Shown here piece by piece: positions 43,699 to 54,200 of a stretch of DNA of 64,000 bases. The notes beneath the pieces were generated by a model that was not told the origin of the DNA, did no database searches, and saw nothing but the letters and a program-made list of their open reading frames with translations. Both the position numbers and the translations under genes were made by a program. Source of the stretch: Georgfuchsia toluolica (GTDB lineage: Bacteria; Pseudomonadota; Gammaproteobacteria; Burkholderiales; Rhodocyclaceae); the NCBI RefSeq assembly GCF_907163265.1, contig NZ_CAJQUM010000001.1:2170001-2234000 (forward strand), given 5' to 3'. Each line of letters starts with the position of its first letter. Positions within the stretch are counted from its first letter, which is position 1.

Positions 43699-45306
43699 AT
43701 GCGCGCTAAATCGTCATTATCAATAGTGATGCATATCCAATTTAGACGGTATTTGCAGGCATTGGTGTTTGTTGCCATCTACGTCGCTATCGACGGGTTG
43801 ACTTACATGCATCCGATGCATGGACTCAACATCACGCCGTGGAATCCGCCTCCCGCGCTTGGCCTGGTGCTTTGGTTGCGATATGGCAGGATTGCTGCGC
43901 TCCCCTGGTTTGGTGCAATTCTGGTTTCCGAGCTGCTGATCCGGCATATGCCGGTACCGTTATTGTTTAACGTCGCGCTGTCCGCATTCATGGTGATTGG
44001 CTATGGTTCGATTGCGGAATTGTTGCGCATTCGCCTTGGCCGTAGCGAAGTCCTCCACGACCAGCGGAACCTGCTCTCCTGGCTGTTCATCATCGTCACA
44101 GCCACGCTTGTAACAAGCTGCCTGTATATCGCCATGGTGAGCCTTGCCGGTCTGATTCCGGCGCAGGAGTGGGCGATTGCATTTGCCCGTTTCTGGGTGG
44201 GCGATTGCGTTGGCATCATCGTGACGATGCCGTTTTTCTGGATGTTTTCCGAGCGCCTTGGCCGCGAGCGTTTGAAAAAAGCTCTTTCAAGCTGGGGAAC
44301 CCTTGGTTACGGTTTGCTCGGCATTGCAATGCTATGGCTTGCCTTTGGTTTCAGCGATAGCGGCAATTTCAAGTATTTCTACCTCCTCTTCCTGCCTGTT
44401 GTATGGGCTGCAGCAAGACAGGGGCTGGCCGGTGCAGCCATTGCGGCATTTGTGCTTCCCACCGGAGTTATCGTCGCCGCGCAGTGGGTCAATCTGGTCT
44501 CCATCACCATGTTTGAGCTGCAGATGCTGGGGGCCGTGCTGGCGTTTGTGGGTTTCTTTATCGGCGTGGTCGTGGATGAGAAACAACGCGTCAGCATGGA
44601 ACTGCAGCAAACCTTGCGCCTTGCGGCTGCGGGCGAGATGGCAGCTGCATTGGCACATGAACTCAATCAGCCGCTCAGCGCTCTCTCTGCCTATGGCAGC
44701 GCCAGTGAGGAACTGCTGGCCAAAGGTGAAACCGGCGCGCTGCTTCACGATACGATCCGCCGCATGGTTGTGGAGTCGCACCGTGCTGCCGATGTCGTGC
44801 GCCGGCTGCGGGATTTTTTTCGTACCGGCGCAACCAGGCTGGAGCGCATCAGTCTGGTTGAACTTATCGATGGCGCCACGGCCTCATTCTCGGTCAAAGC
44901 GGCGCAGCGCAGCATCGATCTGATGATCGATCAATTGCCGGATCGTACGCTGCTGGTGGATCGCCTGCAGATCGAGGTCGTTCTGCGCAATCTGTTATCC
45001 AACGCTTTTGATGCAGTCTGCGAGTGCCCGGTTAACAACCGCCAGATCCATATTTCTGCGTACATTGATGATGCGAACTGGTTGCGTATCCGCATCGAAG
45101 ACAGCGGCCCGGGCCTGACTGCCGCAATGGCTGAGCGCTTGTTTGAGGCATTCCACTCGTCCAAGACCAGCGGCCTTGGCCTTGGGCTGCCCATCAGCCG
45201 CGCAATCGTGGAAGCGCATGGCGGCAATCTGCTGGCCAAGGTCATCGGCCACGGCTTGTTCGAAGTTGTTCTTCCTGTCGAGGGGAAACCTGAAGATGCT
45301 TCCTAG
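43699..45306 (+). CDS. MASE1-type membrane sensor histidine kinase
   Basis: A 535-residue sensor kinase. About eight membrane segments (residues about 18-300) form a MASE1-like sensory region (ITPWNPPPALGLVLWLRYG is typical). The kinase core follows: H-box ALAHELNQPLSALSAYGSA (phospho-His in AHELNQPL), N-box LLSNAFDAV, G1 DSGPGL and G2 GLGLGLPIS. ATG 43699 has GGAGGA 5 bases upstream, clearly better than a GTG at 43648. It overlaps the FixJ-type regulator, forming a two-component pair. The signal is unknown. Confidence 0.93.
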   Translation: MRAKSSLSIVMHIQFRRYLQALVFVAIYVAIDGLTYMHPMHGLNITPWNPPPALGLVLWLRYGRIAALPWFGAILVSELLIRHMPVPLLFNVALSAFMVIGYGSIAELLRIRLGRSEVLHDQRNLLSWLFIIVTATLVTSCLYIAMVSLAGLIPAQEWAIAFARFWVGDCVGIIVTMPFFWMFSERLGRERLKKALSSWGTLGYGLLGIAMLWLAFGFSDSGNFKYFYLLFLPVVWAAARQGLAGAAIAAFVLPTGVIVAAQWVNLVSITMFELQMLGAVLAFVGFFIGVVVDEKQRVSMELQQTLRLAAAGEMAAALAHELNQPLSALSAYGSASEELLAKGETGALLHDTIRRMVVESHRAADVVRRLRDFFRTGATRLERISLVELIDGATASFSVKAAQRSIDLMIDQLPDRTLLVDRLQIEVVLRNLLSNAFDAVCECPVNNRQIHISAYIDDANWLRIRIEDSGPGLTAAMAERLFEAFHSSKTSGLGLGLPISRAIVEAHGGNLLAKVIGHGLFEVVLPVEGKPEDAS

Positions 45307-45919
45307 CGCCAAAACAGTTTTCATTGTCGAAGACGACCCGTCGGTACGCGACGCGCTTGGTCTGCTGCTTGGTTTGCGTGGATACTCGGTGGTTATCTTT
45401 GCCGACGCGGAAAGCTTTCTGGATGCGTATCGCCCCGAGTGGTTTGGTTGTCTGCTGATCGATATCCGAATGCCGGGAATGGATGGCCTTGCGCTACAAA
45501 AGCGGCTGCTGGAGCAAGGCAGCCATATCCCAATCATCATAATAACCGGGCATGGAGACGTGAATTCGGCCAGAGAGGCATTTCGTTCGCAGGCGGTCGA
45601 TTTCCTCGAGAAGCCGATCGACCACGCCAAGCTTATCAGCTCAATCGAAGAAGCGATGGCCGGACAAATTGCCGCACAAGATGTGGAGGCACGGCGCAGT
45701 GGTTTTCGCCGCATGCTTGAAACATTAACGCCACGAGAGGCGGAAGTAATGGAACTGGTAGTGGCAGGAAGGCATAACCGTGAAATTGCCGGAATCCTGC
45801 GGATTAGCGTCCGTACCGTCGAGGTGCACAAGGCGCACTTGATGGCTAAACTGAAAACCGACAGCGTGGCAGATCTGGTTCGCCAGTACTTGATACAGCG
45901 CGGAATTGAGGCGCATTGA
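45296..45919 (+). CDS. FixJ-family two-component response regulator
   Basis: A 207-residue regulator: receiver domain (about 6-120; EDDPSVRD acidic pocket, phospho-Asp in LLIDIRMPGMDG, Lys in FLEKPID) and a LuxR-type helix-turn-helix (about 140-200; LTPREAEVMELVVAGRHNRE, then IAGILRISVRTVEVHKAHLM). The MPGMDG and VDFLEKPI signatures are typical of FixJ/TodT. ATG 45296 overlaps the kinase stop, so the pair is co-translated. Targets are unknown; the divergent gdhA is one candidate by position only. Confidence 0.94.
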   Translation: MLPSAKTVFIVEDDPSVRDALGLLLGLRGYSVVIFADAESFLDAYRPEWFGCLLIDIRMPGMDGLALQKRLLEQGSHIPIIIITGHGDVNSAREAFRSQAVDFLEKPIDHAKLISSIEEAMAGQIAAQDVEARRSGFRRMLETLTPREAEVMELVVAGRHNREIAGILRISVRTVEVHKAHLMAKLKTDSVADLVRQYLIQRGIEAH

Positions 45920-45979
45920 ATCACTCCGGCTGTATTCGCGGCCAAGCCGCGGCCTTTGTTCGCTGGCAAGTGCTTTGAT

Positions 45980-46450
45980 CTAGCCCCGGCTCAGGATGTC
46001 GGCGAATGTCTCGGGCGTGATGCTCGTGGCCTGGCCAAAGCCGCCGACGAAGCGAATCGAACTCGGCTGAATAATGAACAGCGAGAAGTCGGCAAAGCCG
46101 AACATCTCGGCGCTGTGCGGGAAGCGCGACAGGTAGGCCGCCTTCGCTTCGGCATGGCAGGCGTCGGTACAGAGCAGGGCCTGGCCCTGCACGGTGATCC
46201 GCGCCAATGCCTGGGCGGTGATTCCGGAAGCCCTCGGTGCCACCACCAGCAGACTGGCATTCGGACTCGACAACATGTCCTTTGTATGCATCGCGAGCCG
46301 GCTGACATGAATGATGAAATTCGCATTGCCGGGAAGCAGCGCGAATGGCACCATGGAAACGAAGGGCTGGCCGTCATGCAACGTGCCGAGCGCGGCGATT
46401 TCCTGTGATCGCAGCAGTTCTCTGAGTATCTGGGCGTAGGCGGGGTTCAT
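45980..46450 (-). CDS. HugZ/PNPOx-like FMN-binding split-barrel protein
   Basis: A 156-residue protein of the pyridoxamine-phosphate-oxidase-like group: LLRSQEIAALGTLHDGQPFVSMVPFAL (start of the barrel, shown as LLRSQEIAALGTL and GQPFVSMVPFAL) and FIIHVSRLAMHTKDML, LARITVQGQAL, YLSRFPHSAEMFGFADFSLF. Related proteins bind FMN or heme. The ATG has no clear ribosome site. It lies convergent to the response regulator with 60 bp between them. Confidence 0.85.
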   Translation of the reverse strand: MNPAYAQILRELLRSQEIAALGTLHDGQPFVSMVPFALLPGNANFIIHVSRLAMHTKDMLSSPNASLLVVAPRASGITAQALARITVQGQALLCTDACHAEAKAAYLSRFPHSAEMFGFADFSLFIIQPSSIRFVGGFGQATSITPETFADILSRG

Positions 46451-46493
46451 CGGAGAATTATATGGGTTGGCGCGGGAGGGGATGCTGCCCGCG

Positions 46494-47255
46494 TTATCCC
46501 ACCATGTCGATGCCGAGCCTCAGGATCAGCGCACCGACCACCAGCAGAAAGATGACACGCACGAAGCCGCTGCCGTGCTTCAGCGCCAGCCGCGAGCCTA
46601 GCGTTGCGCCGCCAACATTGCATAGCGCCATGACCACTACCAGCGGCCAGACGATCTGGCCGTGCGGGATGAACCAGGCCAGTGCCGCGATGTTGGTCAA
46701 GGCATTTACGAATTTCGCGCTGGCGGAGGCGGCAAGAAAATCGAGGCCGAAGACGCGAACGAAGGCAAAGATCAGGAAGCTGCCCGTGCCCGGGCCGAAG
46801 AAGCCGTCGTAGAAGCCAAGCAGTCCGCCGACGGCCAGTGCGGGCAACAAGGGTCTTGTCGGCATGCGTCCGCTCGATTTACCGAAACCAGGACGCAGCC
46901 AGGTATAGAGCCATACCCCGAGCAACAGCAGCAGAACTAGAGGGCGCATCGCGGCCTTCGGTATCCATCCAACCGCCGCTGCTCCCATATAGCCGCAGAG
47001 CAGGGCCGCTGCCGAGGCGGGTAGCAACACGTGCCAGGACAGCGCGATGCGCCGGCTGTAGCGCCATGCCGCATTGAGCGTGCCGAACACACTGCTGCCC
47101 TTGTTGATGCCGAACAGCGTCGCGGGTACCTCACCCGGCAGCGTGACGAACAATGCCGGCAACTGGATCAATCCGCCGCCACCGGCAACCGCATCGACGA
47201 AGCCGGCGCCGAGCGCGGCGATAGCAAGGAAAATCAGGTCGGATGTTGCGGACAA
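46494..47255 (-). CDS. TSUP-family (TauE/SafE) anion transporter
   Basis: A 253-residue membrane protein with about eight spans, the TSUP family of sulfite, sulfonate or other organic anion exporters. LGAGFVDAVAGGGGLIQLPAL (shortened; about residues 15-35) and GFYDGFFGPGTGSFLIF are the two family repeats. The visible start is TTG 47255 with no ribosome site, because a MITE-like element ends 5 bases upstream. The native start or leader may have been lost. Confidence 0.9.
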   Translation of the reverse strand: MSATSDLIFLAIAALGAGFVDAVAGGGGLIQLPALFVTLPGEVPATLFGINKGSSVFGTLNAAWRYSRRIALSWHVLLPASAAALLCGYMGAAAVGWIPKAAMRPLVLLLLLGVWLYTWLRPGFGKSSGRMPTRPLLPALAVGGLLGFYDGFFGPGTGSFLIFAFVRVFGLDFLAASASAKFVNALTNIAALAWFIPHGQIVWPLVVVMALCNVGGATLGSRLALKHGSGFVRVIFLLVVGALILRLGIDMVG

Positions 47256-47260
47256 GAATT

Positions 47261-47530
47261 AGGGCCTGTTCACACTTGGCCGGCGTGATGCGTTGCTGGC
47301 GAAATGCGGATGGATGCAAGGCGGAGGGCGCAGCCAATGGCCATCCCCCTTGGCAAGCCCGACAACGCCGCAGACGCCGCATTTCGCTGCAACCCGGAGG
47401 GAACGGGCGAATCTGCCGCATGGCGGCGTTGCTCGTCGTTTATTTGGAACAACCAAATCGCACTCCTCGCGCCTTGCCCTGCAACAGATTCGCCTCGTTC
47501 GCACCAGCCGCCCAAGTGTGAGCAGGCCCT
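47261..47530. mobile_element. MITE-like element between pyrF and TSUP gene
   Basis: 270 bp framed by inverted ends AGGGCCTGTTCACACTTGG (47261-47279) and its complement AGGGCCTGCTCACACTTGG (47530-47512); the match continues to 24 bases with two mismatches. Both ends abut TA, fitting insertion by an IS630/Tc1-type transposase. No transposase is encoded. The right end supplies the last base pairs of the pyrF stop codon. Confidence 0.75.
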
Positions 47531-48341
47531 AGCGCCAGCGATTGATGTCGTCGCGGGTCTGCAATGCTGCCTTGCGTGCGACTGCGGCAAAATCAGCGCC
47601 CTTGCCGGCATAGAGGATGGCGCGCGAGGAATTGATCATCAGGCCGGTGCCATTTTTCGTCTTGCCCGCTTTCAACGTGGCTTCGATGTCGCCGCCCTGG
47701 GCACCGATGCCGGGCACTAGCAGCGGCAGTTCGCCGACGATTTCGCGCACGCGCGCGATTTCGGCGGGAAAGGTGGCGCCAACAACGAGAGCGCATTGCC
47801 CGCTCGTGTTCCATTCGTTGGCAACCAACCGCGCGACACGCTCATACAATTTTTCATCGCCAACATCGAGAAACTGCAAATCACTACCGCCGGGGTTGGA
47901 AGTGCGGCAGAGCAGGATCACGCCCTTGCCTGGCCAGGCCAGATAAGGCTCAACCGAATCGCGACCGAGATAGGGATTTACCGTCACCGCGTCGGCGCCG
48001 TAGCGCGCGAAGGCTTCCTTCGCATACTGTTCCGCCGTGCTGCCGATGTCGCCGCGCTTGGCGTCGAGGATCACCGGAATGCCGGGATGTGCGAGGTGGA
48101 TATGCGATATCAATTGTTCCAACTGTGCTTCGGCGCGCTGCGCGGCAAAGTAGGCGATCTGCGGCTTGAAGCAGCACACGGCATCGGCGGTGGCATCGAC
48201 GATGGCCTTGCAGAATTCGAAAATCATCTGCGGCCTGCCCTGCAGGTGCGCGGGGAACTTCGCCGGATCGGGATCGAGACCGACGCAGAGCAGGCTGTTG
48301 TGCGCGGACCATGCGGCACGCAGGGCGGCGTTGAAATTCAT
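47529..48341 (-). CDS. pyrF: Orotidine 5'-phosphate decarboxylase (type 2)
   Basis: Makes UMP, the last step of de novo pyrimidine synthesis. The 270-residue length and [20 protein letters not shown] (catalytic Asp-Lys-Asp, about residues 90-110) mark the longer bacterial type 2 class. [10 protein letters not shown] and [10 protein letters not shown] support it. The stop TAG at 47531-47529 overlaps the inverted end of the MITE-like element, so the native C-terminus may have been one or a few residues different. The start overlaps the small Cys-rich gene (ATGA). Confidence 0.95.
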   Translation of the reverse strand: MNFNAALRAAWSAHNSLLCVGLDPDPAKFPAHLQGRPQMIFEFCKAIVDATADAVCCFKPQIAYFAAQRAEAQLEQLISHIHLAHPGIPVILDAKRGDIGSTAEQYAKEAFARYGADAVTVNPYLGRDSVEPYLAWPGKGVILLCRTSNPGGSDLQFLDVGDEKLYERVARLVANEWNTSGQCALVVGATFPAEIARVREIVGELPLLVPGIGAQGGDIEATLKAGKTKNGTGLMINSSRAILYAGKGADFAAVARKAALQTRDDINRWR

Positions 48342-48535
48342 GACGTGTTCTCGTCGTCGACGTCGTCGGTCTTTTCGCGGTCCTGCTTTTCCCGCAACCG
48401 GGTATTTTTATCCTTGTTGATGAAAACAAAACGACCGTGCAGGACGCAGCCTTTCATGCCCGGGTCGCAGGGCAGGTTGTTCACCCTGGTGCAGGTGTCA
48501 TTGACTTCGTGAGGGCAGCCCCATCCGCTTCCCAT
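48338..48535 (-). CDS. Small cysteine-rich conserved protein
   Basis: A 65-residue protein with four Cys in a compact N-terminal part ([20 protein letters not shown], then [13 protein letters not shown]) and a charged tail ([13 protein letters not shown]). The Cys spacing suggests a zinc or redox site. I recall similar small proteins in betaproteobacteria without known role. It overlaps the pyrF start by 4 bases and follows the DUF3617 gene by 5 bases, so translation is coupled to pyrF. Confidence 0.7.
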   Translation of the reverse strand: MGSGWGCPHEVNDTCTRVNNLPCDPGMKGCVLHGRFVFINKDKNTRLREKQDREKTDDVDDENTS

Positions 48536-48540
48536 GATGT

Positions 48541-49053
48541 TTACCTGCCCTGCTTGCAGTTGGCGGCAACGAAAGTGCCGCTGAACTTGTTGTTCATTGT
48601 CATCGCTCCCTGCGGTCCGTCCTGCATGTTCATCGTGGTCTCGCCACTGAAGTGTTCGGGGCTGTCATAGGTGACGGAGCCGTTGCCGGTCATCTTGTGC
48701 TTGCCGCTGCAAACCATCTTCCAGCTCGTGGTCTTGCCGCTGGTCTTGACGTCGGTCTGCTCGCATTTTTCGCCATCTTTGTCGCTGTTGGGTGGCACGC
48801 CCTTCTTCGCCTGTTCAGGCGTGATGCAGACCTTGGTCGTGACGCCCATGCCGCCTCCGGCTTGCGGTATCTTGATGCCCATCGCCTCCATCTGCTTGCG
48901 CTGGGCTTCGGGAATCGCCGGCATTGCGGGCATGCCCGCGCCGCTCGTCTGGGTGGTGAATTCCCACAGGCCGGGCTTCATGCCTTCGGCATGGGCGGAG
49001 CTGGCGCAAACGACGCTGAAACAGGCAACCAGCAAAGTGAGCGACTTCTTCAT
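48541..49053 (-). CDS. DUF3617 family exported protein
   Basis: A 170-residue periplasmic protein with a signal peptide (MKKSLTLLVACFSVVCASSA, cleaved after AHA) and the DUF3617 signature MKPGLWEFTTQT directly after it. Two disulfide-forming Cys pairs are likely (VCITPEQAKKG; KMVCSGKHKMTG; ANCKQ). Function of the family is unknown. It lies 11 bp after glnS on the same strand. Confidence 0.9.
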   Translation of the reverse strand: MKKSLTLLVACFSVVCASSAHAEGMKPGLWEFTTQTSGAGMPAMPAIPEAQRKQMEAMGIKIPQAGGGMGVTTKVCITPEQAKKGVPPNSDKDGEKCEQTDVKTSGKTTSWKMVCSGKHKMTGNGSVTYDSPEHFSGETTMNMQDGPQGAMTMNNKFSGTFVAANCKQGR

Positions 49054-49064
49054 GACGGCTTCTC

Positions 49065-50837
49065 CTATTTGGCGGGTTTGGACCAGGAATCCTTCAGGGT
49101 GACGGCGCGGTTGAAGACCGGCGTGCCGGACTTCGAGTCTATCAAGTCGGCAACGAAGTAGCCATGGCGCTCGAACTGGAAGCGTTCTTCAGGCTTGGCA
49201 TTCTTGAGCGAAGGCTCGAGTTGTGCGGTGATGACGGTTTTTGCGTGCGGATTGAGGTCGAGCAGGAAATCGCGCTCGCCCGCGCCGGGATTCGGTACGG
49301 CGAACAGCCGGTCGTACAAGCGCACTTCGCAGGCGAGCGAGTGTCTGGCGCTGAGCCAGTGGATGTTGCCCTTGACTTTGTAGCTGTCAGCGCCGGGCGT
49401 GCCGGACTTCGAATCAGGCTGCAGCTCGGCATGCACGGCGCTGATGTTGCCATTACCGTCCTTGTCGCAGCCGGTGCATTTGACGACGAAGCCATAGCGC
49501 AGTCGCACCAGGTTGCCGGGGAACAATCTGAAGTAGCCCTTGGACGGCGCCTCGACGAAGTCCTCGCGTTCGATCCAGAGTTCGCGCGAGAAGGGTACTG
49601 GGCGTTTGCCCAACTCCGGCTTCTGCGGATGGTTGGGCGCTGCGCACAGTTCTTCCTGATCGGCCGGGTAGTTGTCGATGATCAGCTTCAATGGATCGAG
49701 TACGGCAATGCGGCGTGGCGCGGTTTCGTTGAGCACTTCGCGCTGGCATTCCTCGAACACACTCATGTCGATCCATGAATCCGATTTCGAGACCCCGATG
49801 CGCTCGGCGAACAACTGGAAGCCTTCGGGCGTGAAGCCGCGCCGGCGCGCGCCGACCAAGGTCGGCAGGCGCGGATCGTCCCAGCCGTCGACGTGCTTTT
49901 CCTCGACCAGCTGGATCAGCTTGCGCTTGGAGAGCACGACGTAAGTGAGATTGAGCCGAGCGAATTCGATTTGCTGCGGCAGCGGTTTCGCGAGCAGGCC
50001 GCCTTCGGCAAGCCGCTCCAGCAGCCAGTCGTAGAAGGGGCGCTGATCCTCGAACTCCAGCGTGCAGATCGAGTGGGTGATGTTCTCCAGCGCATCCTCG
50101 ATCGGATGGGCGAAGGTGTACATCGGATAGATGCACCAGCCCGTGGCGCGATGGTGCTCGGCATGGCGGATGCGGTAGATCGCCGGGTCGCGCAGGTTGA
50201 TGTTGGGCGAAGCCATATCGATTTTCGCGCGCAACACATGGGCACCGTCGACGAACTCACCGGCCTTCATGCGACGGAACAGGCCGAGGTTTTCCTCGGC
50301 GCTGCGCTGGCGAAACGGGCTGTCCTGGCCCGGCTTGCTGAACGAACCGCGCTGGCTGCGCATGTCTTCGGCGCTCTGGCTGTCGACGTAGGCATGGCCT
50401 TGTTTGATCAGGCACTCGGCGGCCTCGACCATGAAGTCAAAGTAGTCCGAGGCATGGTAGAGATGTTCGCCGTAGTTGCCGCCCAGCCATTGCACCGCGC
50501 CGATGATGGCGTCGACATATTCCTGTTCTTCCTTCTCCGGATTCGTATCGTCGAAACGCAGGTGGCAAATGCCGCCGAAATCGCGCGCCAGATCGAAGTT
50601 GAGCAGGATCGACTTGGCATGGCCGAAGTGCAGGTAGCCGTTTGGTTCGGGCGGGAAGCGGGTGCGGATCCTGGCCGGGTCCGGCGCACCTGCCTGCTGC
50701 TGCGGACCGGGGCCAGGCTTGCCCGACCAGCGCCGTGATGCGTACTTGCCGGCGGCAAGGTCGGCTTCGACAATATGACGAATAAAATTAGTGGCCGGGA
50801 CGGCGGTGGAGGCGTTGTGTTTTGCTGCGTCGGCCAT
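49065..50837 (-). CDS. glnS: Glutaminyl-tRNA synthetase
   Basis: Charges tRNA-Gln. The 590-residue product has the class I signatures PPEPNGYLHFGHAKS (HIGH-type, about residues 62-76) and VLSKRKL (KMSKS-type), plus RFDDTNPEKE and the beta-barrel anticodon-binding domain at the C-terminus. I chose the ATG at 50835-50837; the frame is open 63 codons further upstream without homology. It is divergent from crcB with 64 bp between. Presence of glnS shows tRNA-Gln is charged directly. Confidence 0.96.
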   Translation of the reverse strand: MADAAKHNASTAVPATNFIRHIVEADLAAGKYASRRWSGKPGPGPQQQAGAPDPARIRTRFPPEPNGYLHFGHAKSILLNFDLARDFGGICHLRFDDTNPEKEEQEYVDAIIGAVQWLGGNYGEHLYHASDYFDFMVEAAECLIKQGHAYVDSQSAEDMRSQRGSFSKPGQDSPFRQRSAEENLGLFRRMKAGEFVDGAHVLRAKIDMASPNINLRDPAIYRIRHAEHHRATGWCIYPMYTFAHPIEDALENITHSICTLEFEDQRPFYDWLLERLAEGGLLAKPLPQQIEFARLNLTYVVLSKRKLIQLVEEKHVDGWDDPRLPTLVGARRRGFTPEGFQLFAERIGVSKSDSWIDMSVFEECQREVLNETAPRRIAVLDPLKLIIDNYPADQEELCAAPNHPQKPELGKRPVPFSRELWIEREDFVEAPSKGYFRLFPGNLVRLRYGFVVKCTGCDKDGNGNISAVHAELQPDSKSGTPGADSYKVKGNIHWLSARHSLACEVRLYDRLFAVPNPGAGERDFLLDLNPHAKTVITAQLEPSLKNAKPEERFQFERHGYFVADLIDSKSGTPVFNRAVTLKDSWSKPAK

Positions 50838-50901
50838 GGTGGGCTTCAAGTAATGATTGGTGCGAAGCCGCAATTCTACCGGGTCGGATAAAATTGAGCC
50901 G

Positions 50902-51285
50902 ATGAACTGGATCGGACTATTGGCGGTTGGCATCGGCGCCTCGTTTGGCGCTTGGTTGCGCTGGGTGCTGGGCCTGTGGCTCAACCCGCTGTTTCCGGCG
51001 GTGCCGATGGGCACGCTGGCGGCCAATCTGGTCGGCGGTTATCTGGTTGGCGCCGCCGTCACGGTGTTTCACCTCAATGTCGAACTGTCGCCGGAGTTGC
51101 GCCTGTTCTTCATCACCGGCTTTCTCGGCGGACTGACGACGTTTTCCACCTTTTCGGCGGAAGTCGTTTCCCTGATCCAGCGCGCCGAATGGGGCTGGGC
51201 GTTCGGCGCCATCGGCCTGCATGTTGGCGGCTCGCTGCTGATGACCCTGCTCGGCATCTGGACCATCCACCGACTCGCGGCGTGA
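50902..51285 (+). CDS. crcB: Fluoride exporter CrcB/Fluc
   Basis: Small dual-topology channel that removes fluoride. The 127-residue protein has four spans and the family motifs [27 protein letters not shown] (conserved Asn) and [15 protein letters not shown] (pore Phe/Thr). No fluoride riboswitch could be drawn in the 64-bp gap to glnS. Its TGA overlaps the GTG start of hrpA. Confidence 0.95.
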   Translation: MNWIGLLAVGIGASFGAWLRWVLGLWLNPLFPAVPMGTLAANLVGGYLVGAAVTVFHLNVELSPELRLFFITGFLGGLTTFSTFSAEVVSLIQRAEWGWAFGAIGLHVGGSLLMTLLGIWTIHRLAA

Positions 51286-54200
51286 ATCCCCGCGAAGAAC
51301 AAATTGCGGCGCGCCTGCGTTTGCGTCTTGGTGCGCGTCCGGCCATTGCCTACGACGAGGCACTGCCGGTCAATGTGCGGCGCGCCGAGATTGCCAAGGC
51401 GATCAACGAACATCAGGTCATCGTCGTCTGCGGCGAGACGGGTTCGGGCAAGACCACGCAACTGCCGAAGATCTGTCTCGAACTCGGGCGCGGCTGTGCC
51501 GGTCTGATCGGCCACACCCAGCCGCGCCGTATCGCGGCGCGCGCCACGGCTACGCGCATCGCGCAGGAACTGAAGAGCGAACCCGGCCGCTACGTCGGCT
51601 TCAAGATACGTTTTACCGACAAGGTTTCGCCTGACACCTATATCAAGCTGATGACGGACGGCATCCTGCTTGCCGAGACACAGCGCGACCCGCTGCTGCG
51701 GGCCTATGACACGATCCTTATCGACGAGGCACACGAGCGCAGCCTGAATATCGACTTTCTGCTCGGCTATCTCAAGCAGCTATTGCCGAAGCGCCCCGAC
51801 CTCAAGGTCATCGTGACCTCGGCAACGCTGGATGCGGAGCGATTTTCAAAACACTTCGACGGCGCACCCGTGATCGAGGTGTCGGGCCGCCTCTATCCGA
51901 TCGAAACCCGCTATTGCCCGTTTGACAATGACCGCGAGCGTGATCTCAACGACGCCATCGTCGATACGGTGAGCGAAGCGCACCGGGCGGGGCCCGGCGA
52001 TGCGCTGGTATTCCTGCCCGGCGAGCGCGAAATTCGCGAGGCGGCGGAAGCCTTGCGCAAACACTCATTTGGCAAAAGTGCGCCGGGACTCGAAATACTT
52101 CCCCTGTTCGCGCGACAGACGGCGCAGGAGCAGAGCCGTGTCTTTGCCCCACACCAAGGCCGCCGCGTGGTGCTGGCGACCAACGTCGCCGAAACCTCGC
52201 TCACCGTGCCCGGCATCCGTTATGTGATCGATAGCGGCCTGGCCCGCGTCAAACGCTATTCCCACCGCAACAAGGTCGAGCAGTTGCAGGTCGAGTCGAT
52301 ATCGCAGGCCGCGGCGAAGCAGCGTGCCGGACGCTGCGGGCGCGTGTCATCCGGCATTTGTTTTCGCCTTTATGATGAGGAAGACTTCAACAAGCGCGCG
52401 GCCTACACCGAACCGGAAATATTGCGTTCCTCGCTCGCGGGCGTGATCCTGCGCATGAAGTCGCTCAAGCTGGGCGATGTCGAGGATTTTCCCTTCCTCG
52501 AAGCGCCGGCACCGCGCATGATCGCGGATGGCTACCAACTCCTGGCCGAACTCGGTGCGGTCGATGACGACAAGCAATTGACCAAGGTCGGCAGCGAACT
52601 GGCCAAGCTTCCGCTCGATCCCAAGGTCGGAAGAATGATTCTGGCGGCGCGCGACCGAGGCTGCCTCAAGGAAATGCTGGTGATCGCGTCGGCCTTGTCG
52701 GTGCAGGATCCGCGCGACCGGCCGCAGGAGCAGGCCGGCAGCGCCGATCAGGCGCACGCCAGGTGGAAGGATGAAAAATCCGAATTCCTCTCCTGGCTGA
52801 AACTGTGGCAGGACAGTGAAGAAATCTGGAAGCACGAGAGCAGCAACAAGCAGCGCCAGTGGTGCCGGCAGAATTTTGTCTCATGGATGCGTTTGCGCGA
52901 ATGGCGCGATGTGCATGGACAACTGGCCACGCTATGCCATGAACATTCCTGGCGCGAGAACCAGTTGCCCGCTTCCTATGAGGCGATCCACAAGGCCTTG
53001 CTGACCGGCCTGCTCGGCAATATCGGCCTGAAGAGCGAGGACGAGCCGCATTACCTCGGTGCGCGCGGCATCAAGTTTTTTATCCACCCCGGATCCAGTC
53101 TGGTGAAAAAAGCCGGGCGCTGGATCGTCGTCGCCGAACTGGTCGAAACCTCGCGCCTGTTTGCGCGCTGCGTGGCGAAGATCGAGCCGGAATGGCTGGA
53201 GGAAGTCGGCACGCATCTGGTCAAGCGCCATGTCTTTGAACCGCACTGGGAGAAAGGGCCGGGTCAGGTCGCGGCCTGGGAACGCGCGACCCTGCATGGT
53301 CTTGTCATTTACGCGCGGCGGCGCATCCACTACGGTCCGCGCGATGTGAAGCTGTCGCGCGAGATATTGATCCGCTCCGCGCTGGTGAATGGCGAAGTCA
53401 ATGAGGACTGGTCGCGCAAATGGAAATTCTTTCAGCATAACCGCAAGCTGATGCGCGACATCGAACATCTCGAACACAAATCGCGCCGCCCCGATGTGCT
53501 GGTCGATGAAGAGCTAATCCACGCTTTCTACGACGCCAGGCTGCCGCAGGGCATCGTCACGCTTGCCGCCTTCGAACACTGGCGGCGCGAGGCCGAGCAG
53601 GCCGAGCCGAAGCTGCTCTATCTCGAACGCGAACAACTGATGCGGCACGAGGCGGCGGGCATCACCACCGACGCCTTTCCGCCCCATGTCGACGTCCGCG
53701 GACAGAAACTCGCGCTGGCCTACAAGCACGACCCCGGCGCGGCGGATGACGGCATTACCCTGTCGGTGCCGCTTGCCCTGTTGAATCAGGTACCGGCGAC
53801 GCGGTGCGAGTGGCTGGTGCCGGGGTTGCTGAAGGAGAAGGTGGTGGCGCTGTTGAAGACCCTGCCGCAAAAGTACCGCCATCGCCTGCAGCCGCTTGAT
53901 GCCTTTGCCGGAGAGTTTTGCGAAAATTCTCATGACAAGGACGAACCACTGGTTCGCGCGCTTGGCACTGCGGTGGAAGAAACGCTCGCAATGAAACTGC
54001 CGCTCGACGCCTTCCGGCCCGGCGAGTTGCGGCCGCATCTGGCCATGAACTTCCGCCTGCTCGATGAGCATGGCGGGACGCTGGGGTTCTCGCATTCCCT
54101 GAACGAACTAAGGAACCAATACGGCGAACGTGTGGCACAGAGTTATGCCGCTGCGGAAATGAGCATTCCCTCCGGCACCGAGAACGAAGGGGAGCTGTTG

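Noticed and set aside
50838-50901. Fluoride riboswitch before crcB
   Set aside because: The 64-bp gap to glnS is too short and no pseudoknot pairing could be drawn.
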